Shown: positions 32,473 to 44,159 of the stretch, one piece after another | Layout: every line of letters begins with the position of its first letter | How positions within the stretch are numbered: the stretch's first letter is position 1 | Origin: Gamarada debralockiae | Lineage: Eukaryota; Ascomycota; Leotiomycetes; Helotiales; Hyphodiscaceae | DNA length: 64,000 nucleotides | Reading direction: 5' to 3' | Assembly (NCBI GenBank): GCA_002803225.1 | Contig: NXFV01001492.1 | Coordinates: 62,001 to 126,000 of the forward strand | Program-made: the position numbers and the translations under genes | The notes under the pieces: model-generated | Told to the model about the DNA's origin: nothing | What the model saw: only the letters and a program-made list of their open reading frames with translations | Database searches by the model: none

Positions 32473-33155
32473 TGGCTTGATGGGTGGTTATTGGCCGTCT
32501 CGTTTCTGAGACGGAAGAAGAGGTGGTCTCCTTCACAGTGATTTCCTTCACAGTGATTTGGCGTCGGCTATGTTGGTCTGGAGAGCTGATCCGAGGAGGG
32601 ACTGTTTTAGATAATCTAATTCGATTTCTTGAAGTCAATTTGAGGATTTTGGGAAACCGTACGGAGGGGGTTTGGACATAAATCCCATTTTTGTGGTATT
32701 TAAGGGACCTCGAGATCGACACAGCCTCATCTCTGCCACCTCTGAGAAGGGGAGGAGGCGTATTTGACAGATTTGACAGTTCTTAAGAGACTCTAATCCG
32801 CAAAATTTAATTGGCTCGTCCGTATTTCCCCGTGTTTTGGTGATGGCCACTATGATGTTAGGTGTGCTTGCGAAGATCTTGGCCTTCCATAATTCGCTAA
32901 ATTAGGAAATCGAATAGATATCAGTCCTCTAAATTGGCTGTATGTAACCAAAAAAAATCGAAATTATTTAAGCTTTTTTTTAAAATAATAATAATAATAA
33001 TATGACAATATCGTTCGTGTGGATTGTGGCGGTGCCGCGCCCCCGCGTTCTAACAACGCAACAAGAAAGCCACACAGCTATATGGTGTTGTGCTTCCATC
33101 AACACTTCTCAATCATCCTGACGGTCATAACAATCATCTTCAATAATGCCCAGCG
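32473..33155. other. AT-rich region with an AAT microsatellite
   Basis: Contains the (AAT)n tract at about 32984-33002 preceded by T8. It is probably the promoter region of the gene starting at 33156. No gene was recognised. Confidence 0.5.
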
Positions 33156-35100
33156 ATGTCCTTCGGATGGTCAGCAGGCGATATTGCGGCCGCGGTAACG
33201 CTAGTATACAATCTGATCCAGGCGCTTGACAGTGTTGATGGAGCTGCTGGAGATTATCGCGAGGCTGTATCTTTCCTTCGAGATCTAAAGCGTACGCTCG
33301 AACCGCTGCAGACATTTACGGCTTGGAATAAATATCCAGAGTTTGGGCAAAGTATCGGAGAGCAGGTTGCTCAGATTAAGGAGCCTGTGGAGAACTTCCT
33401 GGCTGCGGTGGGGAAATTTGAACCGAGCTTGGGTAATGCGAAGGACGGCTACCATCGACATGTCCTGCGGAAGTTGCAGTGGCACATGTCCGTGTCTAAG
33501 AAGGTTCTAACCGTGAGGGAAAAGATCGAAGAGCATATGCGAGTAATAGATACACTTATGCAACGATTGACCTTGTAAGTTACATCTTTCGTTGCCGTTC
33601 TAACATTGGACTAATATGGCCAAGGGATATAGTATGGACGACTCAGCAGACCCTCCCCGACAACTTGCGCACGATATTCCAGGAAACATTGCAACCTGCA
33701 CTTATCGCTGTTCTTCGAGAGAACCTACCACCATTGAACGAGACTTTATTGGAATACCAAGAGCTCCACACGACAAGCAATAGGATCTTGGTCTCAAAGT
33801 TATCAGAACACCACGAGACCCTGTCTTCAGGAGTGGAGGAGATCAGCCAGCAATTACGCAACTCCAGAATCACGCAGCATCGTATTGAGTCTTGCCTTCG
33901 TGGGGCCGTGGCAAGGCGCAGACACAAAGCTCTACCTGGGTTAGAACAGGATGCCAGTACAACCACCGAATCCTTAGATGAGGTCTTGAATGACTCAACC
34001 AAGAGACCGGGTGCTGAAATAGTTCATGAATCTCTACGACAAGTGTGAGTTTAACTAGCTGAGCCAAACTTTCACTTTGTTAATTGCGATAGTTACTATC
34101 TCGCGTTCCTATATCTTGGTCATTTCCTTCAAAATTTATTGTGAGTATATTACGTCTAGATTCTCTCGACTTCTTATTAAAAACCTCCATTAGTCTCGTG
34201 CTGTCCCGCCTAGTTGAGCCATCACGAGCGTTGATGCCCATGTTGTTACCTAAGTATAATATATGTTTTCTTGATGCAATTGGCAGACCACCACGGATTC
34301 TGCCATATGAATATTTTCGCAGTTTCAAGGTACAGTTTCCACTGCTCCTAGTCCCCGAAAAGAGATTGGTGCTAACGGAACGTTTCTAGGTCTTACAAGC
34401 GTTTATACAACACGAGTTCAGAGATCTTCCTGGCGGTGCATGGGTTGATCGTGGCAGATATCTTGTATTGAGTCTCGCTAATAATCGAGTTTTGGACGAA
34501 CGCAATTGGAGCAGCTCTGTTGCTCCTGGGGTAACAGTTGCAATGTCAATGGTCGTGTGGAAGCTTCTTGATGCATCAAACTTAGTAGAAAGCCGCTGCC
34601 CCGAGAGCAGCTGCCCGGGAACATGGGTAAAATCAGACACTCAGTCGTGGGGAAAGTGGTAAGTGTCAGGCTGAACATCTTATATTGGCCTATCCCGTTA
34701 AGCAATCCACAGCCCAGTCTGTCAAAAGGAGGTCTTAGATTCTGTGCTAGAGGCTTCGAATAACGAAGAGGAAGCCCCCAGCAGCAAAACAGAAGTTATA
34801 TCCTGTCGCAAACCGGAGTCTCAGCCCCTTGGGAGGCAACCTGAACTTGACGAAAATGACATTTCTATTTTCAAAAGAATCGTGCAGCAACCGACACGGA
34901 ACGGCAAACGCAGCTACGATACAAACTTCGGCTCGGCGTCCTCTAGAGAACCGCTCTACAACGGTATGCGTCCGAGCAGCCCTCACGACGATGGCATGTA
35001 CGACGATGAAGACGAAAGGTCTTTCATGGACGAGACGAGGATGCATTACCCGCGTGCCGACGGCTCCGAATACTCGCGCGCTCTTTCAGTTCTCGAATAG
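33156..35100 (+). CDS. SesA-like N-terminal plus ubiquitin-like domain protein
   Basis: Six exons: 33156-33574, 33625-34044, 34093-34140, 34194-34329, 34390-34658 and 34713-35100 (559 aa); all phases close. The first 140 residues (MSFGWSAGDIAAAVTLVYNL, FLRDLKRTLEPLQTF, VLRKLQWHMSVSKKVLTVRE) are a helical domain typical of the N-termini of fungal NLR-like and related proteins. A further helical stretch follows. A ubiquitin-like domain lies at about residues 335-430 (CFLDAIGRPPRILPYEYFRS, FIQHEFRDLPGGAWVDRGRY, WSSSVAPGVTVAMSMVVW). A CPVCQKE motif and a disordered acidic tail close the protein. Exon 3 is only 48 nt. There is no NTPase domain. A role in NLR-type self/non-self signalling is possible but is inference. 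Confidence 0.85.
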
Positions 35101-35745
35101 CTCCTTTTATCTTGCAGGCTTTGAACGCTTTTTGGCGCTGGTTGGCTCGTATGTGTTTATATCCCGAATTTCATATCATACGGCATGATGGTCCATCTTG
35201 ACTTTTTACCTTTCGAGTTTCCCAGTAGTGAGTGGCGGCTATACAGCACTCTAAGTGGCAACGTCTAGTAACGCAGTACATATAGCTCGATACTGAGATA
35301 AAGAGTTTCAAAATACCTCGGGAGATGTGCTTCCTGTTGGTTGTGCCTTCGAGTGAAATCGAAATCATCCTGGGCTATTATTACCTGTCCCAACACGCGA
35401 TCTTCCAAAAGTTGGTGGGCGAGTCGTCCAGCCGCCCCAAGGCGTATGCCATCTTCTCAAAGAAACCGACTCAAGATACGGGCTTCTGGATCTGCTACTT
35501 AGTTTTGAGAGCCCGCCTAACTGTGACCTCCAGAGCAAACTCGAGTCATTTTAGAGCAGAGGGAAGAATGAGCAAGGCGCGCATTCGAGACCGAGGCCAA
35601 AATCGATCATTCCATTTGAGAAGCTTATGACCATCTAGGAATCTAGCATGTGCAGTGCTACGACTGACTGAAAGAGGCTGCGTCTATCAGATACTATCAG
35701 TAGTTAATCAAGAGGAGTATATATCCACAATACCGACCCTAAATC
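35101..35745. other. Intergenic
   Basis: About 645 bp between the ubiquitin-like gene and the next frameshifted gene. No supported feature. Confidence 0.45.
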
Positions 35746-36382
35746 ATGACCCGGAGTTCTATTGGATCTTCAGAAATACGAACTATCGGCAATGGGGCTC
35801 TGCTAGTCATTCCCAGGCGCTTTGGAATTTTGGCGCCAGGCAATCCCAACATCCCGATTGAAATCCAAATTCTCACTAGAGGCTTTACTGGACTTGCTGT
35901 TGACCTTAGAAACTGGGGCGACTACAATGCTAATAGTGGGCTCTTCTACAAGATCTGGGATGCGGATCGGCAAAACGCGACAAACATTCTTGATCGTGCG
36001 TATATCGTGGTCACTGTAGAGCCACATGTGGATGGGTTGCCAACTGGTCATTAGACTTCCCATTCCAGACTCCAGGGTACCATGGATTCCAAGGTAAGAT
36101 CTTCTTTTGGCAATTTATGGACTTCGCTAGTTCAGACTAGGCAAGAAATACAGCAAGTTCAAGTTGAGGGGTTTGATTGATAGATTGGTGATTCATCGAG
36201 GAGGGCAACCACCACAACCAGCCGCTGCCCCGCATCCCTACTGGGACAACAACGCCAGAAACGATTCCTACATTGATGCAATGCAAGACGAGTACCGATG
36301 GCGGGCTGCACAACTGAACGCGACTACGAATCCAAGTGAGGCGGATGTTGCTAATAGGAATATCAGCAGAAACAATCCCTAG
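35746..36382 (+). pseudogene. Unknown gene with an apparent frameshift
   Basis: ATG 35746 opens a coding-like frame (GNGALLVIPRRFGILAPGNP, IEIQILTRGFTGLAVDLRNW, NANSGLFYKIWDADRQN, DRAYIVVTVEPHVDGLP) that stops at about 36054. One frame over, it continues LDFPFQTPGYHGFQG to a good donor (36094, GTAAGA). After an acceptor at 36140 the second exon, 36141-36382, reads KKYSKFKLRGLIDRLVIHR, GGQPPQPAAAPHPYWDNN and ends at TAG. One inserted base near 36045 would join all parts, so this is a pseudogene or holds a 1-nt sequence error. No family recognised; no signal peptide. Confidence 0.55.
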
Positions 36383-39034
36383 ACAAATCTGCTTGTTGGT
36401 GGCTCCAGAAGATGGTTTCTATTGGATATATTTTGAGAGGTACTCTAGAAGCGAAGGGACACGGATACGGCATAAGGACGAAGGATGAAGTAAGGCAAGG
36501 ACGGATGCGAGAAGCGCAAAGGGTTATGATCGATTACGAACGGTACGAACGAATACGGATATGATACGGTCGGTTGCGATAAGCGCAAAGGTCGTGGACT
36601 TGTGGTTGATTGTGATGGGATGAATTACGGAAGGAGAGCATTAGAAAAGAGTGGGGACAATCTTGGTGGATATGGATGGAAGGAGTCAGTGGATATACCT
36701 GTTTACGATTTGAATATGATGAGAAATAGTTTGAATTGGTTCAGAGTTTCGAATAATGAGGACTGAATGAAGACAAGTTCCTTTCCCCAAAAGCTCCATC
36801 CTGCTGAAGTCGTGAAATGTTACTCGCAGTAGTAGAATCTGACGTCGAGGACCCAAAAACCACGGATATCCCCTTAAGACAGGCGAGGTTTGAAATGGCG
36901 CCTCCAAATTCTGCGTGGTCATTTCAAAAAATGTCTTGACACACAAGGAATGGTAGACTGGGGGTACACATGATTTCTTGAAGAGAGGCTCTTCAAATTA
37001 TGTGGATCACATTCTGGCACAATATTCAACTTGACTCGACGAGAATTACTCCAATGCGCGGAGCAAGGCAAACGATCAATACTGGGGTGAAAGGAATATT
37101 CTCGGAATGGCATTCCCCTTCGCACGACTCCAAAATTTAGCTTTAAAGATATTTAGAAGGATTACCAAACTCAAACGTAGCAACTTGTGCGATACTTAAT
37201 TGCTGTTGTCGTAATCTTTCTCGTCGTCATTGTCTTTTTCGTTGCCATTTCTCAAATTACATTTTCGATCAGATATTTTCGGCCAGCATGCCTCCGGTGA
37301 CGAGGCAACTCTAGTTGTTCATCATATCTTCGTAAGTATTCCAGCCGATGCAAACAACAAAACCCTCCAGAGATGGCCCTAGATCAAGTATCTGAAGGTT
37401 TGCAGTGGCGTGATGGCCGTTCTTCAGAATTGGCGCCAAAGTATTTGAAGACTCTGAAAGCGCCAGGTTGAAGCTGAGCGTTCATCTCTAACAGCAGTTC
37501 TCAGTACGAAACGACTACCAGTCCCCAGACCCATGGCATCAGAGGGAAATATGTCTTCTCCCGAGGAAAGAAGAGGTCTGGGTTGTGCTGCCTGAAGGAG
37601 AGAGAAGGTCCATCGAGAGAGGACCCAAGACATGTGGATGATGTTTACTTGGAACGAATTTGTATCTGCAATTGACTTCTGCAATATCATAATCACTGTG
37701 ACTGACCAGAAGAAGCCTTAGAAGATTCATGTATGCCAGGAAAGGGGAGGAAAACAAATGTATCGCATGGCAGGTGCGACACCCTGACAGTAGACTTCCG
37801 CTGGAAGCTGAACTCGAATGTTTCCACCTACTAGGTCTACGCGATGCAGACTGATATTTAAAAAAACCGCCTTTACGTCAAAGAAAGAGTATGATGTTTG
37901 TTGATATTTGGGGAGATGATATGTTCATTTGGTAGTTGAGCAAGACGTCTCTGCGGGATACTTTGAGAGGATTTATGCCCTACGTATTCCGCCTTTTGAG
38001 TGCAAAATTCAACAGTGAAGTTCTGACAGTTCGTGCGACTTTCAACCGTCAATTTCACGATTCTTCCCCACGACCCCGCCCCACGAGATTCGGCGGCCGG
38101 CCAGAGTCAATAAGCAAAACTAATTGACTGATCTGGATGTTCTTCTGCAAGAGGTGAGCAGAGAGGGCGATAATATTTACCGGCTTTCATGTCATGCACG
38201 AGATAGAGGTTGCATCGGCCGTGTGGAGGGTGGAGGGCCTGCCGCTGGGAGGCACGAATGACGAGAGGAATCGGGCTCCTCCAGACCGGCAATGTTCTTT
38301 CCTAGTAGTAATGATATGTTCCCGTCAAAACAGCCTAAAGATCGTAACAATATCGCAATGAGCGGCTCTTCAATCAATATCATTAACGATCTGTATGCGG
38401 ACGTTCCCTCAACATCCCTGCGCATCTTCCATCTTCGGCTGCAGGGATTAAGATTACTTAGCTACGCCTCTCTTCTGATCTTGACTACACATCGATTCAT
38501 CCAAAACTCCCAATCTCCTGCTTCTGTCGCTCCCCATCAATTTGATCCATTATTTCCGATGCACTCGATCTCACACAATGAACTTCCTTTATCTCTAACC
38601 CATACCGCGTTCAAAATGCACCCGCTCCTCATTTGATACTCCAGGATCTCAATCCAACTGGAGATCAGTCAGTCCTCCATTATTACAATCACCTTTTTAT
38701 TGTACTTCTTCTTTTTTAGCAGAGATTGACTAATTACAGAAGACAGACTACTCAAAGTTATCCGACACCGATTTCCTCACCAAGCACTCACAGCATCATG
38801 CCATTGGGGCTCGTCAATGGATATGAGCGAATCTCTGGCATTCGATGGCCCTCGAGGCTATTTCACTCACATGTTGAGATGCAGAGGGCCAGCTGGTATC
38901 CTATGTTCCCCCAGCGAGTTACCAACAATCCGACGAAATCTCCCACAAACTAGGGCTACAAGCTTTCTTTGTAGGTCTGCCGAAAATGGCCCAAAGTAGG
39001 CCCTCAACCTTGTGGTGCAAAACACGTGATACGA
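36383..39034. other. Gene-poor region
   Basis: 2.65 kb without a supported gene. ORFs such as 38292-38636 lack motifs. The sequence from 36480 to 36620 has irregular ACGGATACGA-like repeats. No tRNA or terminal repeat was recognised. Confidence 0.45.
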
Positions 39035-39905
39035 TTTCTCGCTTCAGGTGTTGGCAGCGGTAGTTTAGTGTATTGATGTGATTAATGATGACGCTACCAG
39101 GAAGAAAGGGGGGGTTTTTTTTTTTTAGCTTCACTGACCACACTAGCATTTCCTGATACCAAAGGTAATAAATAAATTCGCGCGCTCTCGAGGATTTTCC
39201 TTCTTTAGAGTGGCTTCGTACCTTGTATCTGCAACCACTGGCTCCGGCTGTCTTGTAGCTCCCTTTACATCATACACCACCGAAGTTGAAATTCCAGAGT
39301 GGCTTCGTACCTTGAGTGTCTGCAACCACTTTCGACTCCTTCTGCCCCTTGCTATGTTTGACTGGCTCCGGCTGTCTTCTAGCTCCCTTTACATCATCTA
39401 CCACCGAAGTTGAAATTCCAGATTGGCTTCGTACCTTGAGTGTCTGCAACCACTGGCTCCAGCTGTCTTCTAGCTCCCTTTACATCATCCACCACCGAAG
39501 TTGAAATTCCAGAGTGGCTTCGTACCTGGAGTATCTACAGTCTTCTAGCTCCCTTTAAATCATCCACCACCAAAGTTGAAATCAAGTTGCATCCAGGCTT
39601 TTCTCGCTTCACCATGTGAGAGGCAGCGGTAGTTTAGTGTGTTCATTAATGTCTGTATGGAGTGATTAATGATGACGCTACCAGGAAGAAGCTTTTCCTT
39701 TTAGCTTCACTGACCACACTAGCATTTCCTGAAGATAATAAATAAATTCGCGCGCTCTCGAGGATTTTCCTTCTCCAGAGTGGCTTCGTACCTTGAGTGT
39801 CTGCAACCACTTTCGACCCCTTCTGCCCCTTGCTGTGTTTGACTGCTCTAGCTGTCTTCTAGCTCCCTTTAATTCATCCACCACCGAAGTTGATATCAAG
39901 TTGAT
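39035..39905 (+). repeat. Segmental tandem duplication (period about 566 bp) containing a minisatellite
   Basis: Two copies of a segment start at 39035 and 39601 (TTCTCGCTTCA.., AGGCAGCGGTAGTTTAGTG.., ATTAATGATGACGCTACCAG.., TTCGCGCGCTCTCGAGGATT). Each leads into units starting AGAGTGGCTTCGTACC. Unit copies are 39207-39295, 39296-39419, 39420-39510, 39511-39592 and 39777-39901; they differ by an internal block of about 33 bp (TTTCGACTCCTTCTGCCCCT) and share TAGCTCCCTTTACATCAT..CCACCGAAGTTGA. A G7T12 homopolymer at 39108-39126 differs between the two copies. Confidence 0.9.
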
Positions 39906-39983
39906 GGTCCCGGTCTTGGTTCCAGCTTTTGGAAGAACTTGCGGCAGACCCTACCTTAGACACACACCTAACTTACTTTCACC

Positions 39984-40730
39984 AGGTCCCGACATCCTCT
40001 TTTACTGTCAGTCCTGCTCCCGATAAGGCTTCGAACTTGACATTTCCTCAAACAAATAATCGGTACGCTACCTACGAGAAATGAAGTGTTTTAGATCTCC
40101 AGCTGACCGACTTAAGGCACCTCCTCTTACGCTCCGACAAAATCTATTGCCCAAGAGAGCTTTAGATTCAATACTGTACGTTGATCGTTGGAGATTGGAG
40201 TCTACAAGGTTTCGAAACAGCGCGTGTTGAATCGTAGACTGACCTCGCGCAGAACCTTCACGATCTCAAGTTTCGGTCCATCGCTTCAAGAAGCTTTAGG
40301 ATTCAAATACCGTGCGTCAACCACGAGTACTGCAGTGTGACACGCAGTCTGACATCCTCTAGGACCTTACAGATCTCAAATCTCAATCTACCCTCCCGAG
40401 AAGGCCCTGGATACTGAGATAATGTACGCCGCCCCGCCCTTCTTCGTGGACTATTCATCTTGCTAATATCTTGTCGCAGAATATACAACAACGTTTGTGT
40501 CTGTTCTGTGCGTCTTTGGCGGTCGCTCATTGGACTTTCGCAGACCTTTCCGACCCCGGCTCAAGTTTACGTTGCTCCCGAGAAGGCTTTGTAACTTTCG
40601 AATATTGTAAGCCAGCAGAAGTTAAGCCTCTGCTATTATTCACGTACTGATTTCAAGGCAGCAACGCACACCTCGCCACATCATCCAAGTCACTGCTCCC
40701 AAGAAGGCTCTTACTTTATCAAAAATGGAA
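39984..40730 (+). repeat. Tandem array of exon-like modules (6 units)
   Basis: Six related units have a shared core CTGCTCCCGAGAAGGCTTTG near 40014, 40148, 40282, 40391, 40571 and 40694, spaced 109-180 bp apart. Each of the first five is about 59-77 nt, is preceded by a YAG acceptor-like site (often with CTGAC upstream) and is followed by GTACG, GTGCGT or GTAAGC. The last unit runs straight into the open frame of the gene at 40730. Where open, units encode a peptide like RSQISIYPPEKALDTEI, YVAPEKAL and VTAPKKALTLSK. Units 2, 3 and 5 now hold stops. Confidence 0.7.
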
Positions 40731-41229
40731 TCCACATTGTCAATGCGAGGGCTCAGACCTTCAGGACCCAATGCCAATCCTGCTTCTTTATTTAAGAAGC
40801 CTGAGAAGCGCAAGGCCGGTGCTCCAGATGATGATGGTGATGATCCCAGCGATCCCAAGAAGCGACAGGCTGCCTGCGAACGACAGGTTTGGCAAGATTG
40901 TCTATACGGAACTGGAGGCGAAGTACCTGGCAGAGCTCGCAGTCCGTAGAACAAAGGCCAATGCCACCGTCGCGGCCACGTTGACGGCAAACGAGGAGTG
41001 GACTAAGGAAAGAGCAGTGAAGGTTGCAGAGAACGCTGCGAAGGTGGAGGAACTTGGGGATCTTGTTGGAGAGGGTTTGGGCCCCGAGGATTTAGAAGCT
41101 GCTGCGGTCCAGGATTTGAAGAAGGCGCGCGAGGAACGTAGATTGGCCGCTGCCGAGGCGCTGCCGAGGAAGGACCGGATAATAGGGACATCACGTAGGA
41201 TTATGGGCAATGCCTTCCTGGGCTTGTGA
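40650..41229 (+). pseudogene. Unknown coiled-coil-like protein with a frameshift, downstream of the module array
   Basis: The frame from the last module reads VTAPKKALTLSKMEST, MRGLRPSGPNANPASLFKKP, GAPDDDGDDPSDPKKRQAA. A one-base shift near 40875 moves the reading to ANDRFGKIVYTELEAKYLAE, LTANEEWTKERAVKVAENAA, LGPEDLEAAAVQDLKKARE and ends MGNAFLGL at 41229. The C-terminal half is a long Ala/Glu/Lys helix. No splice signals explain the shift. I do not recognise the family. It is the probable end of a multi-exon gene built from the upstream modules. Confidence 0.6.
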
Positions 41230-41289
41230 GAGTAGCACTACAATCAAGACCACTTTTACAAAAGTATCATGATTTCCTCGTAATCGTAA

Positions 41290-41706
41290 GCCTTAGTAGC
41301 CTTCGGAAGTGCGCAACTCATGCTTGCAAATGTCTCCAGCACCGTCCTCGTATCTCTCGCCATAGGAACTCCGTACTACGTCTACATCGTAGCCGGGATA
41401 AACGCCACCGTGGTTCTGGGTGTACCTTTCGAGGCTGCAAGAACGAAGGGTTGGAAAGGGATGCTGAGATGGAATTATATGTCTGTGAAGAGCACGTTTG
41501 TCAGCAGTTCTATGGGCGGGAGAGAGATTGGAAGCAAGTAGTCAATTCATGGTGCTTCAGGAAGGACTTGAGCCGGTGATGCGAACGATAGGATTAATGG
41601 GAGCATTACGGTCAGGTTGAGGAGGAGAGATGGGTTGGCGCTGACGTTGGAGGATGATGAACAGGGAAAGGGGGAAATGAGAGGAAGGGATATTGATCTG
41701 CCGTAG
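41290..41706 (+). pseudogene. Cysteine-rich protein remnant
   Basis: One frame gives KCATHACKCLQHRP, SGCTFRGCKNEGLERDAEM, LYVCEEHVCQQFYGRERDW, NSWCFRKDLSR and a stop at about 41579. One base later the frame continues ANDRINGSITVRLRRRDGL and ALTLEDDEQGKGEMRGRDI to TAG at 41706. The spaced Cys/His pairs resemble fungal repeats of zinc-binding type. No ATG-led start was found. It is probably a decayed gene. Confidence 0.35.
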
Positions 41707-42112
41707 TGGAGTCAACAGTAATATATCACTAGCTAGTTGGATTTTGACTGGAAGAGATGTGTCGAATCAGACGATATTGTGGTGGTCAGTCATGTATTGA
41801 TTGATAACTAAGGAAGGAAGACTCGTAGGGTTGCCAGAACCCGAGCTATGTACACAGACCCGTTGCCACAGCAACAGCAAGCGCAACTGACAAGATGTGG
41901 CTGCGAATGCATCCAAATCGACGAAAGGTTGAGAACGGCACTTCATCTGTGCAAGAGGGCTTCGGTAACACATCAAGTCGCCTCTACGAGAGAGGCCAGA
42001 CTTGTGGACATGGCGATTGAAAGCTGCATATGCAAGCCCTCGAGATTTTGACGACACTTAAGGACGCCTCAATTGTGAGGTCAAAGTCTAGATCACGAAA
42101 TAGAAAATTCTG

Positions 42113-42641
42113 TTGTACCTGAACAAGATTGCCGTGGGACTTCTCTCTACAGTCATAGCCAACAACCCCATCTACCTCATGCTCAGCCGCCACGGAGCCG
42201 CAGTCGAAGTAGATCAACAAGGCGTGCGCATCTACTACCAGTATTCCGATACATCGATCAAGGAAATCGTGCCCAACTTTCCTGCAGGCATCAGGATATG
42301 GTGGCACAGGAGTGATCATTGCCGCCTGTGTGGCGAGGACGAATACCTCCATGGCTGCCATCGTGCTACAGAACCAGGGACTGGTTCTGAGAGGTAAGTC
42401 CTCCCCCTTCGCCGGAACCCGTGTTTTTAACTGAATAACTGAATCTTGTTCACAGATCCATGTCTCCTATTTCGGTACCACGTACAACAATAAGCAACTT
42501 TGCGAGAGGGGTTGGTCGGGCTCACAGGGGTGTCATGACGGTCCTTTGAATGGATTGGCGTGGACTAGTGAGGCGGACGGACAGTTTCTGTATGTGATCA
42601 CGGATGGGAATAATGCCAACTCTAACTATACGATTAGTTGA
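42113..42641 (+). pseudogene. Fucose-lectin-like secreted protein remnant
   Basis: The first part reads AVEVDQQGVRIYYQYSDTS and IKEIVPN, like blades of Aleuria-type fucose-binding lectins. A frame change follows near 42285 (TGVIIAACVARTNTSMAAIV, LQNQGLVLR in the other frame), then a good donor at 42394 (GTAAGT) and acceptor at 42455. The second exon (42456-42641) is open: IHVSYFGTTYNNKQLCERGW, GLAWTSEADGQFLYVITDGN, NYTIS, stop. No signal peptide or intact start is seen. The lectin label rests on the short blade-like motif and is tentative. Confidence 0.4.
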
Positions 42642-43083
42642 CTTCGCTTGCGAGGGGGCACTGGGCTTAATGGTATGTATTTCAAGGATTGGTGGCACTG
42701 AAAGAGTTGATGCTGACTGCGAGAAACTGCAGTAAGAAGGATACTTCTTCGGTGCCTCGAGGGCTTGGAGACTTGGAGTATTCCAGTGGCAGATATTGAC
42801 TGGTCAGGCGTAGAAGGGAGCCGGTGAGGACGAGTATGGGTTGAATCACCGAAATCTTGTGAGAAAGTGGAAACATGCACTCGCAGTTTACGGATTGTTT
42901 TGCAGATGAGACTCAGCATCGCCCTTCTCTACAGTGATTTTCTCGGGGCAAAATGTCAAACCTCCCATCCTTCCTCTTTGTGCCAGACTTTCCAGACTCC
43001 AGAGATAAAATAGCGAAGGAAACTCTTTCCCGAGAACTGCTCTCGCTCACCGAATCATGAATACTCCATCCGCAGACCCAACT
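42642..43083. other. Convergent intergenic region
   Basis: About 440 bp between the lectin-like remnant and the DUF5519 gene. Nothing was recognised. Confidence 0.45.
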
Positions 43084-43828
43084 CTACTCAATAAAATCCC
43101 TTCCCCCAGTCATAAACGCAATAGCAGCCTCCACAATATTTTTAACAACAGCTACTTCTTCCTTCGTCCTCGGCGTATAGATAATCAAATACTCATTAGG
43201 CATCAGAGTCCCAGCAAGCGTCATCCTTTCTCCCCACCTCTTTGTGATAACCTCCTTGCAATCCGTGGGACTGACGCAAAGATGAAGAGAGTAGTCGCCG
43301 CTCCCGACTCCAGTGTGGACGTGCGCGATCTCACGCTTTGTTTTCTTCGCAATGGAGTGAGGTGTGGCGATGTTGTCGGAGAGAAGCAAGGCGTCGCCGG
43401 ACTTTTCAAGGACGGAGGTCTTGACAACTACATGGGCTGGATGCTCAGCGACAAGTTCATCGATGGCTTGGGCGAGGAGCTGTTTGAAAGAGTCAGCGGC
43501 AGTCCAAAATCCTTCTCGGAGGCAGATGTACCTTGTGCATTTCTTCTCCGGTGGTTTGAGAAACCTGTCTGTTCGGTGCCATGAATTTCAATATCTCAGG
43601 CCTTGGACCCTCCCTCTCTGGAAGCTTCTCCTTCAGGAAACTCCTTTTTCCAACGTCCCGTCCACATTTTGCAATCTCTTTCGGGTCATCATATGGCTTG
43701 ATTGTGAAAGGATCTGCTCTTAGAGGTCCAAGGCAGACGACCAGCAGGTAACCAAATATATTTCGAGGCAGTGCAGTATCAGCGACCTTGAGCCATTTTT
43801 TATAGTTAGCCCAGAATGAGCCAAACAT
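43084..43828 (-). CDS. DUF5519 / luciferase-domain protein
   Basis: Exons are 43828-43532 and 43479-43084 with a 52-nt intron (GTACAT..GCTGAC..ACAG), 230 aa, all phase 0. The protein starts MFGSFWANYKKWLKVADTAL, with a hydrophobic segment NIFGYLLVVCLGPL that may anchor it. The conserved core is EGPRPEILKFMAPNRQV, KREIAHVHTGVGSGDYSLHL, WGERMTLAGTLMPNEYLIIY and VVKNIVEAAIAFMTG. Fungal members are annotated 'luciferase domain' without evidence of light emission; the function is unknown. It is the only intact gene in the 39-48 kb decayed zone. Confidence 0.8.
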
Positions 43829-44159
43829 TTTGTAGGTGTAGCGAATAAATTGAATTGATAGGCAATAAATGTGTACCGCGAATGAAATAAAATGCGCAAA
43901 ATGAGAGGTTCAAATTCGCGGGACAGAGACAAGGCTGGCGAGTGGATAAACATCTGGGGAATGCGGGAACTAAATACATGCAGGTGCTCATGTTCGCATA
44001 CGCCACCTGCCATATGGAGCTGACTGCGTTGACTATCTGCGGCTGAATTTAGACAGCCGTGAGGCCCCTGCAACGCGCTGACAGGCCAATCAGACAGCCC
44101 TGCTCGTAGCTGAAGCGCCAAAGATACCAACATTTGTCCCAATCCCTGCGCTTGAAATG

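Noticed and set aside
41984..42361. 125-codon minus-strand ORF
   Set aside because: The plus-strand lectin-like reading with its intron explains the region better, although that gene is broken.
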